Assembly: GCA_965646165.1 (NCBI GenBank)
Contig: CBFFYP010000037.1
Location: 1-41,239, forward strand
Direction of reading: 5' to 3'
DNA length: 41,239 bases
From: MGBC114844 sp910585855
Lineage (GTDB): Bacteria; Bacillota; Clostridia; Lachnospirales; Lachnospiraceae
Made by a program: the position numbers and the translations under genes. Under the pieces are notes generated by a model. That model was not told where the DNA came from and ran no database searches. It worked only from the letters and a program-made list of their open reading frames with translations. This document shows positions 8,740-18,415 of this stretch, piece by piece. Numbering within the stretch: the stretch's first letter is position 1; the number at the start of each line of letters is the position of its first letter.

Positions 8740-9711
8740 TTATTTTCCGCTTTGTATACACCGCTTACATTGACTGCGAGTTCCTATCTGAGAAATCGGC
8801 AGCTCTATTATTGTTCTTTTTAATCCAGAACATCCCTTGCTGCAGTGATACCGATTCCCTGTTTTTGTAACAAATACTTTTTCTGTACCAGACAACCCTT
8901 GTTTTTGGCAGCATCGTTCACAGGCATAATATTTTCCTCCCCCTTGATTTCTTATATATTCCAAATTAAATAAAGCCACTTCATCAATACTAAGTTTTAA
9001 ATGTGTACAATTTATATTTGTATGATATACGCTTCCTGTTTCTGTAATATAGACAATTTCTTCCTCTGTTTTATCCTCTTCTTTTATTACCTTTTTTTCA
9101 AATCCTGTCCACGCCTTTACTCGGCAGCGGGAAACCAGATGTATTCCTATCTTTTCTCCGGGCAAATATGGAATCTTCACTATATAGTGCAATGCCAAAT
9201 CAATAATGCCATCCTCAGAAAGCATATCTCCTCCGGCAATCCAAACTCCATTTTGTCCATTTGCGATACAATAATGATTCAGCCATTCCTCTCCCGCATA
9301 TTCTCTTACCAATTTCCATGCATAGGCACTATTCAGCCCATATCGCACAAATTCTCTTAATCCCAACTCTTTCTGCATCATCTCTTCCTCTGTTTCGGCA
9401 GAAAATTCTCCAATCTGCTCATATATATAAGCATATTCCGCAAGTCTGCGTCCTGCCATATCCAATGCCTCCTGCAGCTTCATCTGCAGCCCCATTATCA
9501 TCATAAGATAACTAAATAAAGCTACAAAAAAAATCATAAATGGCATAATAAATGCTGCTTCTACTGTTAAACTTCCTTTTACTTTTTGAGAGGCAAAAAA
9601 GAATGTTTTTCCTGAAAGTGTCCTTTTTTGTACCCGGAGAGGAAATTCGATTTTGTTTTTAGAAAATAGACGGCATTGTATTTTATTATAATTTTCCTTC
9701 AGGAAAAACAC
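8740..9711 (-). CDS. TadE-like minor pilin with Cys-rich tandem C-terminal modules
   Basis: A 323-aa protein. The start is GTG at 9711, preceded by GGGAGGTG. A basic N-terminal region of about 45 residues leads to KGSLTVEAAFIMPFMIFF, a TadE-type pilin signature with membrane helix (about 46-75). A long extracytoplasmic domain follows. The last 95 residues hold two copies of a module: VYITETGSVYHTNINCTHL ... YYACERCC and VFVTKTGNRYHCSKGCSGL ... QCKRC. The Cys/His spacing suggests metal binding or disulphides. The module is seen elsewhere at C-termini of secreted Firmicute proteins; its role in a pilin is unclear. Confidence 0.8.
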   Translation of the reverse strand: MFFLKENYNKIQCRLFSKNKIEFPLRVQKRTLSGKTFFFASQKVKGSLTVEAAFIMPFMIFFVALFSYLMMIMGLQMKLQEALDMAGRRLAEYAYIYEQIGEFSAETEEEMMQKELGLREFVRYGLNSAYAWKLVREYAGEEWLNHYCIANGQNGVWIAGGDMLSEDGIIDLALHYIVKIPYLPGEKIGIHLVSRCRVKAWTGFEKKVIKEEDKTEEEIVYITETGSVYHTNINCTHLKLSIDEVALFNLEYIRNQGGGKYYACERCCQKQGLSGTEKVFVTKTGNRYHCSKGCSGLKRTIIELPISQIGTRSQCKRCIQSGK

Positions 9712-9750
9712 TCTCTTTCACCTCCCAAATCAATATATTTTTATTCTAAA

Positions 9751-11835
9751 TCAATAACTGCTCGCATAAACTGTATGTATAACATATGAATCTATTTCTT
9801 TTAAATACGCAAAAGGACTGATATTTAAAAAAAGAGGTTGTGCACAAAAATCTGCTTTTATCTCTAAAGCATAAATACACTGATCCATTCGAAATCCTTC
9901 CCAGCCATTTTGACGCAAATTTACCTGAAGCAAATCCATAATTCGATATAATTTTTGGCTTTGTTCTTCTTTTATCATCAATATATGCATATAGTCCTGA
10001 TAACTAAGTCCTTTTTCATCTTCTGTAACCGAATCTCCTATCTTTCCGATATTTATCAATTCAGAAATTCCTGTTTTCCAATCTGATTTTGTCTTTAAAA
10101 AAGCCACTTTTCCCCCTTTTAGCAAACTTCGCACATCTAACAGTGCCTCTCCATAAGCCCAAGCTGCCAAGAGCAAAAGCTGTGTTACTCGAATCAATCC
10201 TGCCATTCCAGTAAAACCGACTATTCCTATAGCCAGTGCCTGCGCCTGTGAACAGCTTTCTGTATCGGACAAAAGATAAATTATATTCATTCCGGTACGC
10301 AGTAATACCATCTGTTGTATTGTTTTTTCCAGATTTTTCTGATCAGATAATTCTCCGCATAATACATATTCTGCTTCATAACAAAGCACATGTTTCTGTT
10401 TATCTGTATCCTCTGCTGACTTTCCTGCACTATTAAAATAGTTCATTACATATTCGTCTGTTAATAAAGCACTCTTTCCTATCTCCCAAAGCTCTTTCCC
10501 TAAATTATCTGTACAAAGAAGTTCCTTTAATAAATTAGAAGATTCTGCTTTATCTCCATACTCTGCACTGGGAAGTTCTTCTTTTTCCAAACATGCAGAA
10601 GAAATCTCTTTTCCATCCATCACAAATTCTGTTATTCCCTGATTGAGCAAATTCTTTATTGTTTTAAACAAACTATTTTCTGACTTTTCCTGATAATGAT
10701 TATCAAATAAAATCTCTAGTTGAGAAATTCCATACTGCTGCAAATACTCATTTTGCTGTTCTAATACTTCTAAAAGCTGATTTTCACTTAATCCTGAAGA
10801 TTTCACTGTCTTTAACGTTTCATCTAAAACCTCTTTGCTGTTTTGCAAAGGAACAGCCGCAGCCTCCACTTGATAAATATCGCCTTCCCCACCAGAAAGC
10901 TGCTGTATTTCTGTTGTTTGTTTTTCAATGGCTTTTACAATTTCTTCTTTTACTTCCCCCTCTTGCTCTTCCAAAAGTTCTTGTTTTAACTCTGTCAGCT
11001 TTTCTGAAACTTCCTGTGTCTTTTCTTTATAAATTTTTTCCTGCTCTAACACAGTTTTAGCAGATTTTTGCATTTTTTCCTGCTGTTTTACTATCTCCTT
11101 TTTTAAATTGGCAATACGTTTTTCATAGTATTTTACATCATCCCATGCATCGTCTTCCTCTTCTTCCGTATCTGCATCCTCATAAGATTCCCATGCAGAA
11201 TCCAAACGCTCTACTAAATCTCCCAAATCTTCTATTTTTTCCTCTAAATTTTTTTGAAATTTCTTTAATTCTTCCACTCCTTCATAAATTTTCTGTACCG
11301 CTTTATCCACCTTATCTACTTTATCCGATATTCGATTGATACCATCAAAAAATTTTGTCAGCAGTCCACATTGATTGCTTAATTCCAATTTTTCCAATAT
11401 ATTCTCAAGAAAATTTACTGGTATATCCTCCACTACGGCTGCACACACCTGCTGCTCCAAGGCTTTTCCTTCTTTATCCGTTGCATAGATTATACTTTCT
11501 GCCACGGCTTCTGTCAGCTTTGCAGAATAAAAATCATTTCCTAAATAAGCAGAATAATTACAGTCTGCATTGTAAGAAACATATTCCCGATAGCGATTTA
11601 AATAAGCCTCTCTTTCCCCTGTTCCATAGCTTCCCTCTAAAAACAGCAGACCATATTCTTCAAAAAGTGGTACTGCATAATCAGCAAATAAAGACTCCAA
11701 GCCCAATGCTGCAGCAGACTGACAGCGAACCCGAACCCCTGCCAGCCTTGCCGACTCCACTGTTGTTAGCATTACTGCCAGCAATACTATCAGAATCAAG
11801 CTAAAATATATTGTAACAGATGCCCTTTCTTTCAT
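9751..11835 (-). CDS. DUF5702 domain protein of the Tad locus
   Basis: A 694-aa protein. The N-terminus MKERASVTIYFSLILIVLLAVML is a TadG-like membrane anchor, followed by ESARLAGVRVRCQSAAALGLESLFADY, typical of DUF5702. A long charged coiled-coil region rich in Glu, Lys and Gln runs from about 170 to 400. A hydrophobic stretch near 550-580 may be a second membrane segment. The family sits with Tad genes in Clostridia and is likely a surface or periplasm-side assembly factor; its exact job is not known. Confidence 0.82.
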   Translation of the reverse strand: MKERASVTIYFSLILIVLLAVMLTTVESARLAGVRVRCQSAAALGLESLFADYAVPLFEEYGLLFLEGSYGTGEREAYLNRYREYVSYNADCNYSAYLGNDFYSAKLTEAVAESIIYATDKEGKALEQQVCAAVVEDIPVNFLENILEKLELSNQCGLLTKFFDGINRISDKVDKVDKAVQKIYEGVEELKKFQKNLEEKIEDLGDLVERLDSAWESYEDADTEEEEDDAWDDVKYYEKRIANLKKEIVKQQEKMQKSAKTVLEQEKIYKEKTQEVSEKLTELKQELLEEQEGEVKEEIVKAIEKQTTEIQQLSGGEGDIYQVEAAAVPLQNSKEVLDETLKTVKSSGLSENQLLEVLEQQNEYLQQYGISQLEILFDNHYQEKSENSLFKTIKNLLNQGITEFVMDGKEISSACLEKEELPSAEYGDKAESSNLLKELLCTDNLGKELWEIGKSALLTDEYVMNYFNSAGKSAEDTDKQKHVLCYEAEYVLCGELSDQKNLEKTIQQMVLLRTGMNIIYLLSDTESCSQAQALAIGIVGFTGMAGLIRVTQLLLLAAWAYGEALLDVRSLLKGGKVAFLKTKSDWKTGISELINIGKIGDSVTEDEKGLSYQDYMHILMIKEEQSQKLYRIMDLLQVNLRQNGWEGFRMDQCIYALEIKADFCAQPLFLNISPFAYLKEIDSYVIHTVYASSY

Positions 11836-11864
11836 AAAATCTTATATATTCTCCTTAGCTGTTT

Positions 11865-12038
11865 CTAATAAATTCCTGCCGACTGCTTCTGAATTTGAGC
11901 AAAAATATTATTTACTAATGTTCGAAGCTGATTTTTAAAAATAAGTACAAGTCCAATCAATACCACTAAAATCAAAATAATCTCTACTACGCCAACTCCA
12001 TCCTCTTCCCTGCAAAATTTTTTTATTATCTGCAACAT
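11865..12038 (-). CDS. flp: Flp-type major pilin (short gene)
   Basis: A 57-aa protein. It starts MLQIIKKFCREEDGVGVVEI and continues as a hydrophobic helix (about 18-34) ending in a polar tail KQSAGIY. The charged leader, the GVGVVEIILIL block with Glu after the expected cleavage region, and the size match Flp1-like type IVb pilins. AGGGGG lies 7 nt before the ATG. It sits between tadC and DUF5702, where the pilin gene is expected. It should be the main fibre subunit, cut by a local prepilin peptidase. Confidence 0.9.
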   Translation of the reverse strand: MLQIIKKFCREEDGVGVVEIILILVVLIGLVLIFKNQLRTLVNNIFAQIQKQSAGIY

Positions 12039-12074
12039 TATTTTTCCCCCTGCCTTTTATACTCTATTTTTGAT

Positions 12075-13457
12075 TTAAAATGATAATAATGCAGGAACTA
12101 TACAAATTACTAACACTAAAAATAACATTAAAAACATAGGAATTAACAATTTTGAAGAAGCCTCTTCCCCTGCCATCAAAGCTCTGCTTCTGCGAATCTC
12201 AAAACTTTCTGATACCTCCGACTCCAAAAGACTAATCAGCCCGGAATTTCCCTTTAACAGATTCTGTTCCAGCAAATTTCCCAATTTTCGATAAGGTTTT
12301 AAACCAATTCTTTTTCCGAAATTTCGATAAGCAATTCCCTCTGCCATCCCCTGTTTTAATTCATAATATGTTACCTGCATTTCTTCCTCTGCAGCTCCAA
12401 AACGCTGCTGCTGCAAATTATCTTCTACAATCCTTTCCCAAGCCAACCGAATACTCATTCCTGCCCCAATCAATAACGTCAGTTTAGAAACAACTGCCGA
12501 ATACTCCCGCATCAATTCCTCCTGCCGTTTCTTTCTCTGCTTAGGCATCTCATAATCCATAGCAATCCATAACCCTCCTGCAGCAATAACCCCCAAAAAC
12601 CCTAAAGAATATCCGCTTTTTTTCAAAGAAGTATAGTACTTTACCTTTTGTTCTCCGACTACTTGCGGAAGATTCACTTGACTATCTTTCAAATCCTTTT
12701 TATTTTCCGCAGCAATCTGCTTTTCTACTTCATCAATCCAGATTCCTTCTACCTCTCTTTTCGGATATACCTGCACGGAAAAATAAAAGATTTCCTGATA
12801 ATCTCCATAGCTTACTTCAGCCGTAAGATATACTATGCATGGCTCTAAAAGTTCCTTATTTTTTACCTCACCGTCTGCTGTAAGCACTTCCCAAGTATCA
12901 CTCATCCATTGAATGGTACATCCCATCTCTTCTAAACGTTCCGGTAAAAATAAAGGCTGATAAACCTCTTCTAATGAAGTATTTTCTCCGACAATTATTT
13001 CCCGCAGCCTTTCATAAATCAAAAAAAACTGCTGCTCTGCCTGCTCTTTCGTAGGCTTTTTTTCCTCAATATCTACTTCTAAATAATAAGTTTCTGGTTC
13101 TTTCTCTCCTTCTACATACAATGTATATCTCTGTGAGCCTTTGCCTGTATCATTTCTGTTTAAAGCAGAAACTATCTTTTCCTGTTCAGTCAGCCCCTGA
13201 ACCGTAAAAAATCCAGCAAGCAAAAAACCTCCTCCTGCCAAAAGAAACGGCAGTGTTATCTTTTTCTTCCAATACTTCTTCCGTCTTTGATCTGCTCGTT
13301 CCAAAGGGAAAAAATAGTTTAACTGTTCTTCTTTCTTTTCGGAAAGAGGAAGCTTTTCTAATATCCCTTTTGAAGTCCGCTTTAACCAAATCACTCCTCC
13401 TATACAAAGAATTCCTGCTAAAAATTCCAAGACTGCTTCTACTATCCGATAGTCCAT
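12075..13457 (-). CDS. tadC: TadC-like type II secretion F-family membrane protein
   Basis: A 460-aa inner-membrane platform protein of the Tad pilus. Membrane helices lie near 8-25, 72-90, 282-300 and at the C-terminus (about 438-458). The T2SSF region is at about 305-440, with SKLTLLIGAGMSIRLAWERI and NLLKGNSGLISLLESEV. A region of about 190 residues between helices 2 and 3 is an unusually long extracytoplasmic insertion compared with classical TadC. It pairs with TadB next door. Confidence 0.88.
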   Translation of the reverse strand: MDYRIVEAVLEFLAGILCIGGVIWLKRTSKGILEKLPLSEKKEEQLNYFFPLERADQRRKKYWKKKITLPFLLAGGGFLLAGFFTVQGLTEQEKIVSALNRNDTGKGSQRYTLYVEGEKEPETYYLEVDIEEKKPTKEQAEQQFFLIYERLREIIVGENTSLEEVYQPLFLPERLEEMGCTIQWMSDTWEVLTADGEVKNKELLEPCIVYLTAEVSYGDYQEIFYFSVQVYPKREVEGIWIDEVEKQIAAENKKDLKDSQVNLPQVVGEQKVKYYTSLKKSGYSLGFLGVIAAGGLWIAMDYEMPKQRKKRQEELMREYSAVVSKLTLLIGAGMSIRLAWERIVEDNLQQQRFGAAEEEMQVTYYELKQGMAEGIAYRNFGKRIGLKPYRKLGNLLEQNLLKGNSGLISLLESEVSESFEIRRSRALMAGEEASSKLLIPMFLMLFLVLVICIVPALLSF

Positions 13458-13516
13458 TTTTCATCTCCATCTTTATTTGATGTCTAAGTTTTTCCTACTA
13501 TATCAGCTAATCTTAT

Positions 13517-14371
13517 TCATATCTTTATCTCCATAATCTTCTCTCCCAGCCAAAGAGCAGCCAAATAACCTATCAGACATCCTGTCATCACAACACGACC
13601 AATAAGACTTTCATATAATACATTCATAAATTCCCCGTTTCCTACTCGAAGATAAGCTATCATAGCAATCGGAACGATACTCATAATCCGCTGTTCTAGT
13701 TTTTTCCCCTGAATCATAGTTAAAATTTCCCGCTCTACTTCAATTTTCTGACTAATTGTTTCCGATGCTGCATCCATAATCGAAATCAATTTCCCACCGC
13801 TGCGATTTGCCATAGAAAAAACCTGTGCAAAATTTTGAATATCTTCCAATCCGCTCCGTACAGCAAACTCTTGTACCACCTCCTCTACAGTTCGGCTAAC
13901 TCTCATCTGTTTTAACATATAATTAAATTCCTGCACAATCAAAGCATTTTCCCCATGTAATAAAAGCAGTTCCGCATAAGCCTCCCGAAATGCATTTTCA
14001 ATCGCATAACCAGTATGAAGCGATGCTGTCAAAGCGGTTAATGCATCTTTAAATTCGTCCTTTAACTTCTCTAAACGTTTTTGTGCTTCTCTTTTTTGAA
14101 CCAATTTGTAATAAGGAAATAAAAATAGAATCATAACAACAGAAAACCAGATACTATTATAGAATAAATATCCAACTATAGTTACTGCTGCAAAATAAAC
14201 TGCACCATAGCCGAACCACTCTTTTTTTGTAAATATATAGTCTTTATAACCAAACTCTTCTGTTTCCTTTTTTTTACTTTTTTTCTGTTTTACCTTTTTT
14301 ATTTTTCCCAGCAGATTCCAGCCGCCAGAAGTTTTTTTCTCATTTTGAGCCTTTCTTTGCTTCCACGCCAT
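13517..14371 (-). CDS. tadB: TadB-like type II secretion F-family membrane protein
   Basis: A 284-aa inner-membrane platform protein. A strongly basic start (residues 1-40) is followed by two helices (about 55-90), the T2SSF domain (about 105-230, with LTALTASLHTGYAIENAFREA and ANRSGGKLISIMDAASETI) and a C-terminal helix pair. It works with TadC and the TadA ATPase. The start at 14371 overlaps tadA by 73 nt. AAGGGG is only a few bases before this ATG, so the start is uncertain, but no better ATG precedes the first helix. Confidence 0.88.
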   Translation of the reverse strand: MAWKQRKAQNEKKTSGGWNLLGKIKKVKQKKSKKKETEEFGYKDYIFTKKEWFGYGAVYFAAVTIVGYLFYNSIWFSVVMILFLFPYYKLVQKREAQKRLEKLKDEFKDALTALTASLHTGYAIENAFREAYAELLLLHGENALIVQEFNYMLKQMRVSRTVEEVVQEFAVRSGLEDIQNFAQVFSMANRSGGKLISIMDAASETISQKIEVEREILTMIQGKKLEQRIMSIVPIAMIAYLRVGNGEFMNVLYESLIGRVVMTGCLIGYLAALWLGEKIMEIKI

Positions 14372-15510
14372 TCCCCTTGTATCCTTCCCTTCTCTTGCCC
14401 GGTTTCTACAAACTGATATAATGTATGTGTCTGAATCTCTCCATTTTCATAGCCGGTCAATTCCACTACTTCTAAAACCTTTCTGGAACGATCCCGCAGC
14501 CTGCCAAGAAAAATCAAAATATCAATCGCAGAAGCAATTTGCGCCCGTATTGCAGAAATCGGCATTTCCACTCCCATCAATACCATAATCTCCAAACGGC
14601 TCAGCATATCCTGTGGACTATTGCCATGTCCTGTGCTTAATGATCCATCGTGTCCTGTATTCATAGCCTGCAGCAAATCTAATGCCTCTTCTCCCCGTAC
14701 CTCTCCAACGATAATTCGATCGGGCCTCATACGAAGGCTAGAACGTATTAAATCACGAATCGTAATCTCATTTTCCCCTTCTACATTCTTATTTCGTGTT
14801 TCTAACCGCACCAGATTCTCTACTGAGGACAGCCTTAATTCTGCACTGTCCTCTATTGTTATCACACGTTCCTTTTGAATAAAATTGGAAATCGCATTTA
14901 AAAAAGTAGTTTTTCCAGAACCAGTTCCCCCGCAGACAAAAATATTATATCCCGCAGATACCAAATCGGCAAATAACTCTGCCAATTCCTCATTCAACGC
15001 ACCCCATCCAATCAAATCCTGCATGGTAATTGGATGTTCGGGAAATTTTCGAATGGTTAAAATCGGACCATTAATTGCAATCGGATTCAATACAATATTT
15101 ACCCGAGATCCATCCTCTAATCGGGAATCCACAATAGGAGAAGCTTCATTAATTCTCCTGTTTGTACGGGCAACAATCTGCTGAATCACATCCGACAGCC
15201 GTTCCTTGGACAAAAACTGCGCTTCTAGTTTTCGAATCCGTCCCTGCTCCTCTATAAAAATCGTATCATATCCATTTACCATAATTTCAGTAATCTCTGG
15301 ATTTTCCAATAAATCCTGCAATACATCCATACGACGCAGAGAATCAAAAACTGATTTACGCAGCGAAACTCTTGTTTTAAGAGGCAGATATGTTTTTTTA
15401 CTCTCCTGTATTAAAACTTCATCAATACAGTCATAAATTTCTTCATCTGTAGCCTCTTTTGTATGATCCAGCCTTTCTAAAACCTGCTGCCGCAATGTTT
15501 CCATCCCCAT
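14299..15510 (-). CDS. tadA: TadA/CpaF family pilus assembly ATPase
   Basis: A 403-aa hexameric secretion ATPase of the Tad system. The N-terminal domain is followed by the Walker A GGTGSGKTT near residue 200, an Asp-box region, the Walker B RIIVGEVRGEEALDLLQAM and the His-box TGHDGSLSTGH. I chose ATG 15510 because AGGAGG lies 7 nt upstream; the longer frame from 15552 overlaps tadZ without a better site. It powers fibre extension with TadB and TadC. Confidence 0.95.
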   Translation of the reverse strand: MGMETLRQQVLERLDHTKEATDEEIYDCIDEVLIQESKKTYLPLKTRVSLRKSVFDSLRRMDVLQDLLENPEITEIMVNGYDTIFIEEQGRIRKLEAQFLSKERLSDVIQQIVARTNRRINEASPIVDSRLEDGSRVNIVLNPIAINGPILTIRKFPEHPITMQDLIGWGALNEELAELFADLVSAGYNIFVCGGTGSGKTTFLNAISNFIQKERVITIEDSAELRLSSVENLVRLETRNKNVEGENEITIRDLIRSSLRMRPDRIIVGEVRGEEALDLLQAMNTGHDGSLSTGHGNSPQDMLSRLEIMVLMGVEMPISAIRAQIASAIDILIFLGRLRDRSRKVLEVVELTGYENGEIQTHTLYQFVETGQEKGRIQGEWRGSKERLKMRKKLLAAGICWEK

Positions 15511-15527
15511 TCTATTTCCTCCTGCAG

Positions 15528-16517
15528 TTATTCCATAAATCCCTGTACCCATCCAAGATATGCTTCATTTTTTATTCGATTCCAGATATCCCCTTTATCC
15601 ATTTCCGCAAATCGTTCCACTTTTACCTGTATGATTCGATTTTTCAATTCTCCAAATCCTAAAGCTGTCAAAGACTCCATCCCCTCGGAAATCTTTGCCT
15701 GTGAAAACAAATCCTCTTTAACAGGCATAAAAATTTCATCACATAAATTTAAAATCCGGCCAATTCCCCGTACAGCATCTCCTACATCCAATATAATCCC
15801 CTCATACCCCGACTTTTCCGCCATCAGCTTAAGAAAAATTTCCCATTCCTGTCCATCCACTGATTTTATATCTTCTTCATAAAATGCTGGTGGAATATAA
15901 GAGAAGTTGTCCATCTGCCGGATAATTCCAAGAACCCGTTCCAATCTGGTACTGCTCTGCTGTCTAAAATAATATAATGCATCTGTAATATCTGCTGCCT
16001 TACTTTCCTGAAATAGACGGCTAAACCCAGACTGTCCTTCCAAATTCAGATATAATATCCGTTTTTTGTTTCCATAAAGCCCCGCCAAAGCAAGACAAAA
16101 ACTGGTCTTTCCACAGCCCTTTACCGGAGAATAAACCCCCAGTATCCGGCACTGTTTTACTCCTACTATCGCAGAAACCGCCTGCATCGATCCCATATAG
16201 TACTGCATGACCTCCCGCATAATACCAGATGCTGCCTGATATTTTACAATAGAAGGATATTCCCCGAATACTGAAATGGGCTCACCCTGCGACAATAAGA
16301 CAATATTTCCTATTTCCAAATCCCGCACTGCCGAATCCATCAATTCAATAGAAATCAGCAGCATAGCAGGCGGATTTTCTCGTGCTGCCTCCAAAAATAA
16401 TTCCAAACTGGTATAAGCCTGCACTTCAAACGGTATCTGTCCACACTCATTCAAATACCGCATCAATTTTCTAACATACTCTTCTTCCGTATCACAAATA
16501 GCCAATATCCGTTTCAT
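15528..16517 (-). CDS. tadZ: TadZ/CpaE-like P-loop protein
   Basis: A 329-aa protein. Residues 1 to about 120 look like a receiver-type domain, without a clear phospho-Asp set. The ParA/MinD-like ATPase part follows, with a deviant Walker A SPVKGCGKTS near residue 135 and a Walker B-like strand GIILDVGDAV. TadZ proteins place the pilus machine in the cell. It precedes tadA with a gap of under 20 nt. A gap of 174 nt separates it from the peptidase gene; I see nothing coding there. Confidence 0.85.
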   Translation of the reverse strand: MKRILAICDTEEEYVRKLMRYLNECGQIPFEVQAYTSLELFLEAARENPPAMLLISIELMDSAVRDLEIGNIVLLSQGEPISVFGEYPSIVKYQAASGIMREVMQYYMGSMQAVSAIVGVKQCRILGVYSPVKGCGKTSFCLALAGLYGNKKRILYLNLEGQSGFSRLFQESKAADITDALYYFRQQSSTRLERVLGIIRQMDNFSYIPPAFYEEDIKSVDGQEWEIFLKLMAEKSGYEGIILDVGDAVRGIGRILNLCDEIFMPVKEDLFSQAKISEGMESLTALGFGELKNRIIQVKVERFAEMDKGDIWNRIKNEAYLGWVQGFME

Positions 16518-16691
16518 CCCAATTCCCCATCAATTCATCTTATCTTTCTCCCGTTTCAATTACCTAATTGATTTTCCTTCTCCTCCTTTCTTTCTTTTTT
16601 TACATTCTCTGTCTGTTATGTTATATAACCTTTTCTGCTATAGGCTTTAAATATTTTTTTGACGATAAAAGAACAGTATAAAAAGGCAATG

Positions 16692-17129
16692 TTAAAAAAC
16701 AGCTCCATTTTGGAAAAAATATATGAGTATACTTACAAGAATTGCAACTGAAAAATGAATTTTCTTTCTTTTTATTATAATTTTTGCAGCTATTCCTATA
16801 AAAGCTCCCGCTACCAATGCCATAAAACAACACAGCACAATTTCCTTTGCCCCCAAAATCGCTCCTAGTACCGATAATACTTTCACATCACCTGCTCCGA
16901 TTCCGCCTGCTATCCAAACCAGACCCATAAGAAAAATCGGACAAAATCCCCCGCTTATCAAGTAAAACAACTTCCAAACAACCGTTCCGTCTAACCATAA
17001 CATCTGCAAAAGAAATACCGCAAAATAACCAAATAAAATCAAACGATTCGGTATACGAAAACTGCGCCAATCAAACCAGACCGCCAAAGCAGAAAATCCT
17101 ATACAAAACACAACTACATATCCTGTCAT
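16692..17129 (-). CDS. tadV: A24-family prepilin peptidase (TadV/CpaA), first gene of the Tad operon
   Basis: A 145-aa membrane aspartate protease that cuts the Flp prepilin leader. It has the family's paired aspartates: one in WFDWRSFRIPNRLI near residue 20 and one in GGIGAGDVKVLSVLGAILG near residue 77. About five membrane helices. This is the more canonical of the two peptidases in the operon. The promoter at 17213-17241 leaves a leader of about 75 nt. Confidence 0.9.
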   Translation of the reverse strand: MTGYVVVFCIGFSALAVWFDWRSFRIPNRLILFGYFAVFLLQMLWLDGTVVWKLFYLISGGFCPIFLMGLVWIAGGIGAGDVKVLSVLGAILGAKEIVLCCFMALVAGAFIGIAAKIIIKRKKIHFSVAILVSILIYFFQNGAVF

Positions 17130-17212
17130 TTTTATATTACAATATTTTTGGGAAAATCTTGATTCCTAAGTTTTTACTTTAGAAATAAATTTATTAGATA
17201 ATTGATAGATGT

Positions 17213-17241
17213 AGTATAGTACAGAAAATATTATTTGTAAA
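17213..17241 (-). promoter_or_regulatory. Promoter of the Tad operon
   Basis: On the minus strand, TTTACA (17236-17241), a 17-nt spacer and TATACT (17213-17218). It is the only good promoter I see ahead of the eleven-gene run down to 6351. Confidence 0.65.
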
Positions 17242-17358
17242 GCTGTTTTTTTATTTTTGAGTTTTATCGGTTATTATTTGTTGCTGCAAAGTCTAAATCT
17301 TCTGCCGATTGAATATCTCCATTGTTCATAGACAAAGGATTTTTTTAGATAAAATACA

Positions 17359-17500
17359 CCAGATTCGAAAACGATAGACATCCTGCTGTTCCATTCTCCA
17401 AAAAACAAAAATTTCCAACTTTTTCTAAAGTCACTGCAGGCTGTCCACCATTATTGAATCTGGCTATTTCTTGATCTCCATCTCCAAAAGCCTAATTAAA
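17359..17500. repeat. Complete copy of hairpin repeat R1
   Basis: Arms 17359-17386 and 17436-17463 are inverted complements with a few mismatches; the loop is A/T-rich. The trailing 17460-17500 matches the two flanks of the insertion at 56-499, giving the uninserted state. It lies between the Tad promoter and the antiterminator gene. No gene is seen in 17242-17540. Confidence 0.7.
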
Positions 17501-17540
17501 GCAAATCAATACATTGACTGCAAAAAACATTCTTTATTGT

Positions 17541-18404
17541 TTATTCCTTTTTATGTATTGTTTCCTCTTTATCATTTGTCACTCTTTCAATATGCATAGC
17601 CAAATATCCAATCTCTGCTTCTTCTAAATGAATTTTCATCCCACGGGCAATTTCTTTACAAATGGTATCTGCCACTTGAAATGCTTTTGGAAACTTTAGC
17701 TCCATATAATCATTCATATTTAACTTAAGCTTCTCCCCACTGAACGCTCTGGCTACCATATAGCGAATATGATTCATAAGCCGATTATAAGCAAGCGACA
17801 TAACATCAATTTTCTGTCCTGTCTGCTGCTCTACCAAAGAAATACATTCCCGCACTGCCCTTGCAATCTGCATTGCTTGAGAAACTTTTTCATCATTAAT
17901 AGCGGAATGAACATGTAGCGCAATATATCCGATTTCATGTTCATCTATCTTTATTTGTAACTGTTCTAAAAGCATAGTTTCAATACATTGCGCTACTTTA
18001 TATTCTTTATAAAACATTACCTGAATATCTTCTGTAAGCGGATTGCTGATCTGTTCATGATTTTTAATACGTTTTACGGCATATTCAATATGATCTGCCA
18101 TAGGAAAAAGAATCGAGCGGTCAATCCGTCCAAATACTTTCTCTGCCTGATTTAACACTTCATTTGCAAGTTCTAGACAAATTGGCGAAATAGACTTTAT
18201 CATCTCTTTGGCATCTCCCCGTTCTGTCAATTCCTGCAAAGAATATACCATATCTCCAATTCTTACATCTACATACTCACTGACTTTCTTTCCAAACCCA
18301 ATTCCTTTTCCAAGAATTAAATACTCCCTATTTTCTTCTGCCTGAATTACAATAACTGAATTATGGTTCAATACCTTTTTTATCCTATACATATCATATC
18401 TCAC
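17541..18404 (-). CDS. PRD-domain transcription antiterminator (BglG/LicT/GlcT family)
   Basis: A 287-aa RNA-binding antiterminator. The N-terminal CAT domain (about 1-60, MYRIKKVLNHNSVIV) binds the RNA target. PRD1 (about 70-175) and PRD2 (about 180-280) carry the phosphorylated histidines: DHIEYAVKRI and ALHVHS in PRD1, NHIRYMVAR and LAMHIERVTND in PRD2. The start is GTG 18404 or ATG 18392; the latter fits the family's usual N-terminus. It follows the EIICBA gene by 11 nt and a matching RNA target sits in that gene's leader, so the two form a self-controlled unit. Confidence 0.92.
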   Translation of the reverse strand: MRYDMYRIKKVLNHNSVIVIQAEENREYLILGKGIGFGKKVSEYVDVRIGDMVYSLQELTERGDAKEMIKSISPICLELANEVLNQAEKVFGRIDRSILFPMADHIEYAVKRIKNHEQISNPLTEDIQVMFYKEYKVAQCIETMLLEQLQIKIDEHEIGYIALHVHSAINDEKVSQAMQIARAVRECISLVEQQTGQKIDVMSLAYNRLMNHIRYMVARAFSGEKLKLNMNDYMELKFPKAFQVADTICKEIARGMKIHLEEAEIGYLAMHIERVTNDKEETIHKKE

Positions 18405-18415
18405 TTATCTTTTAT

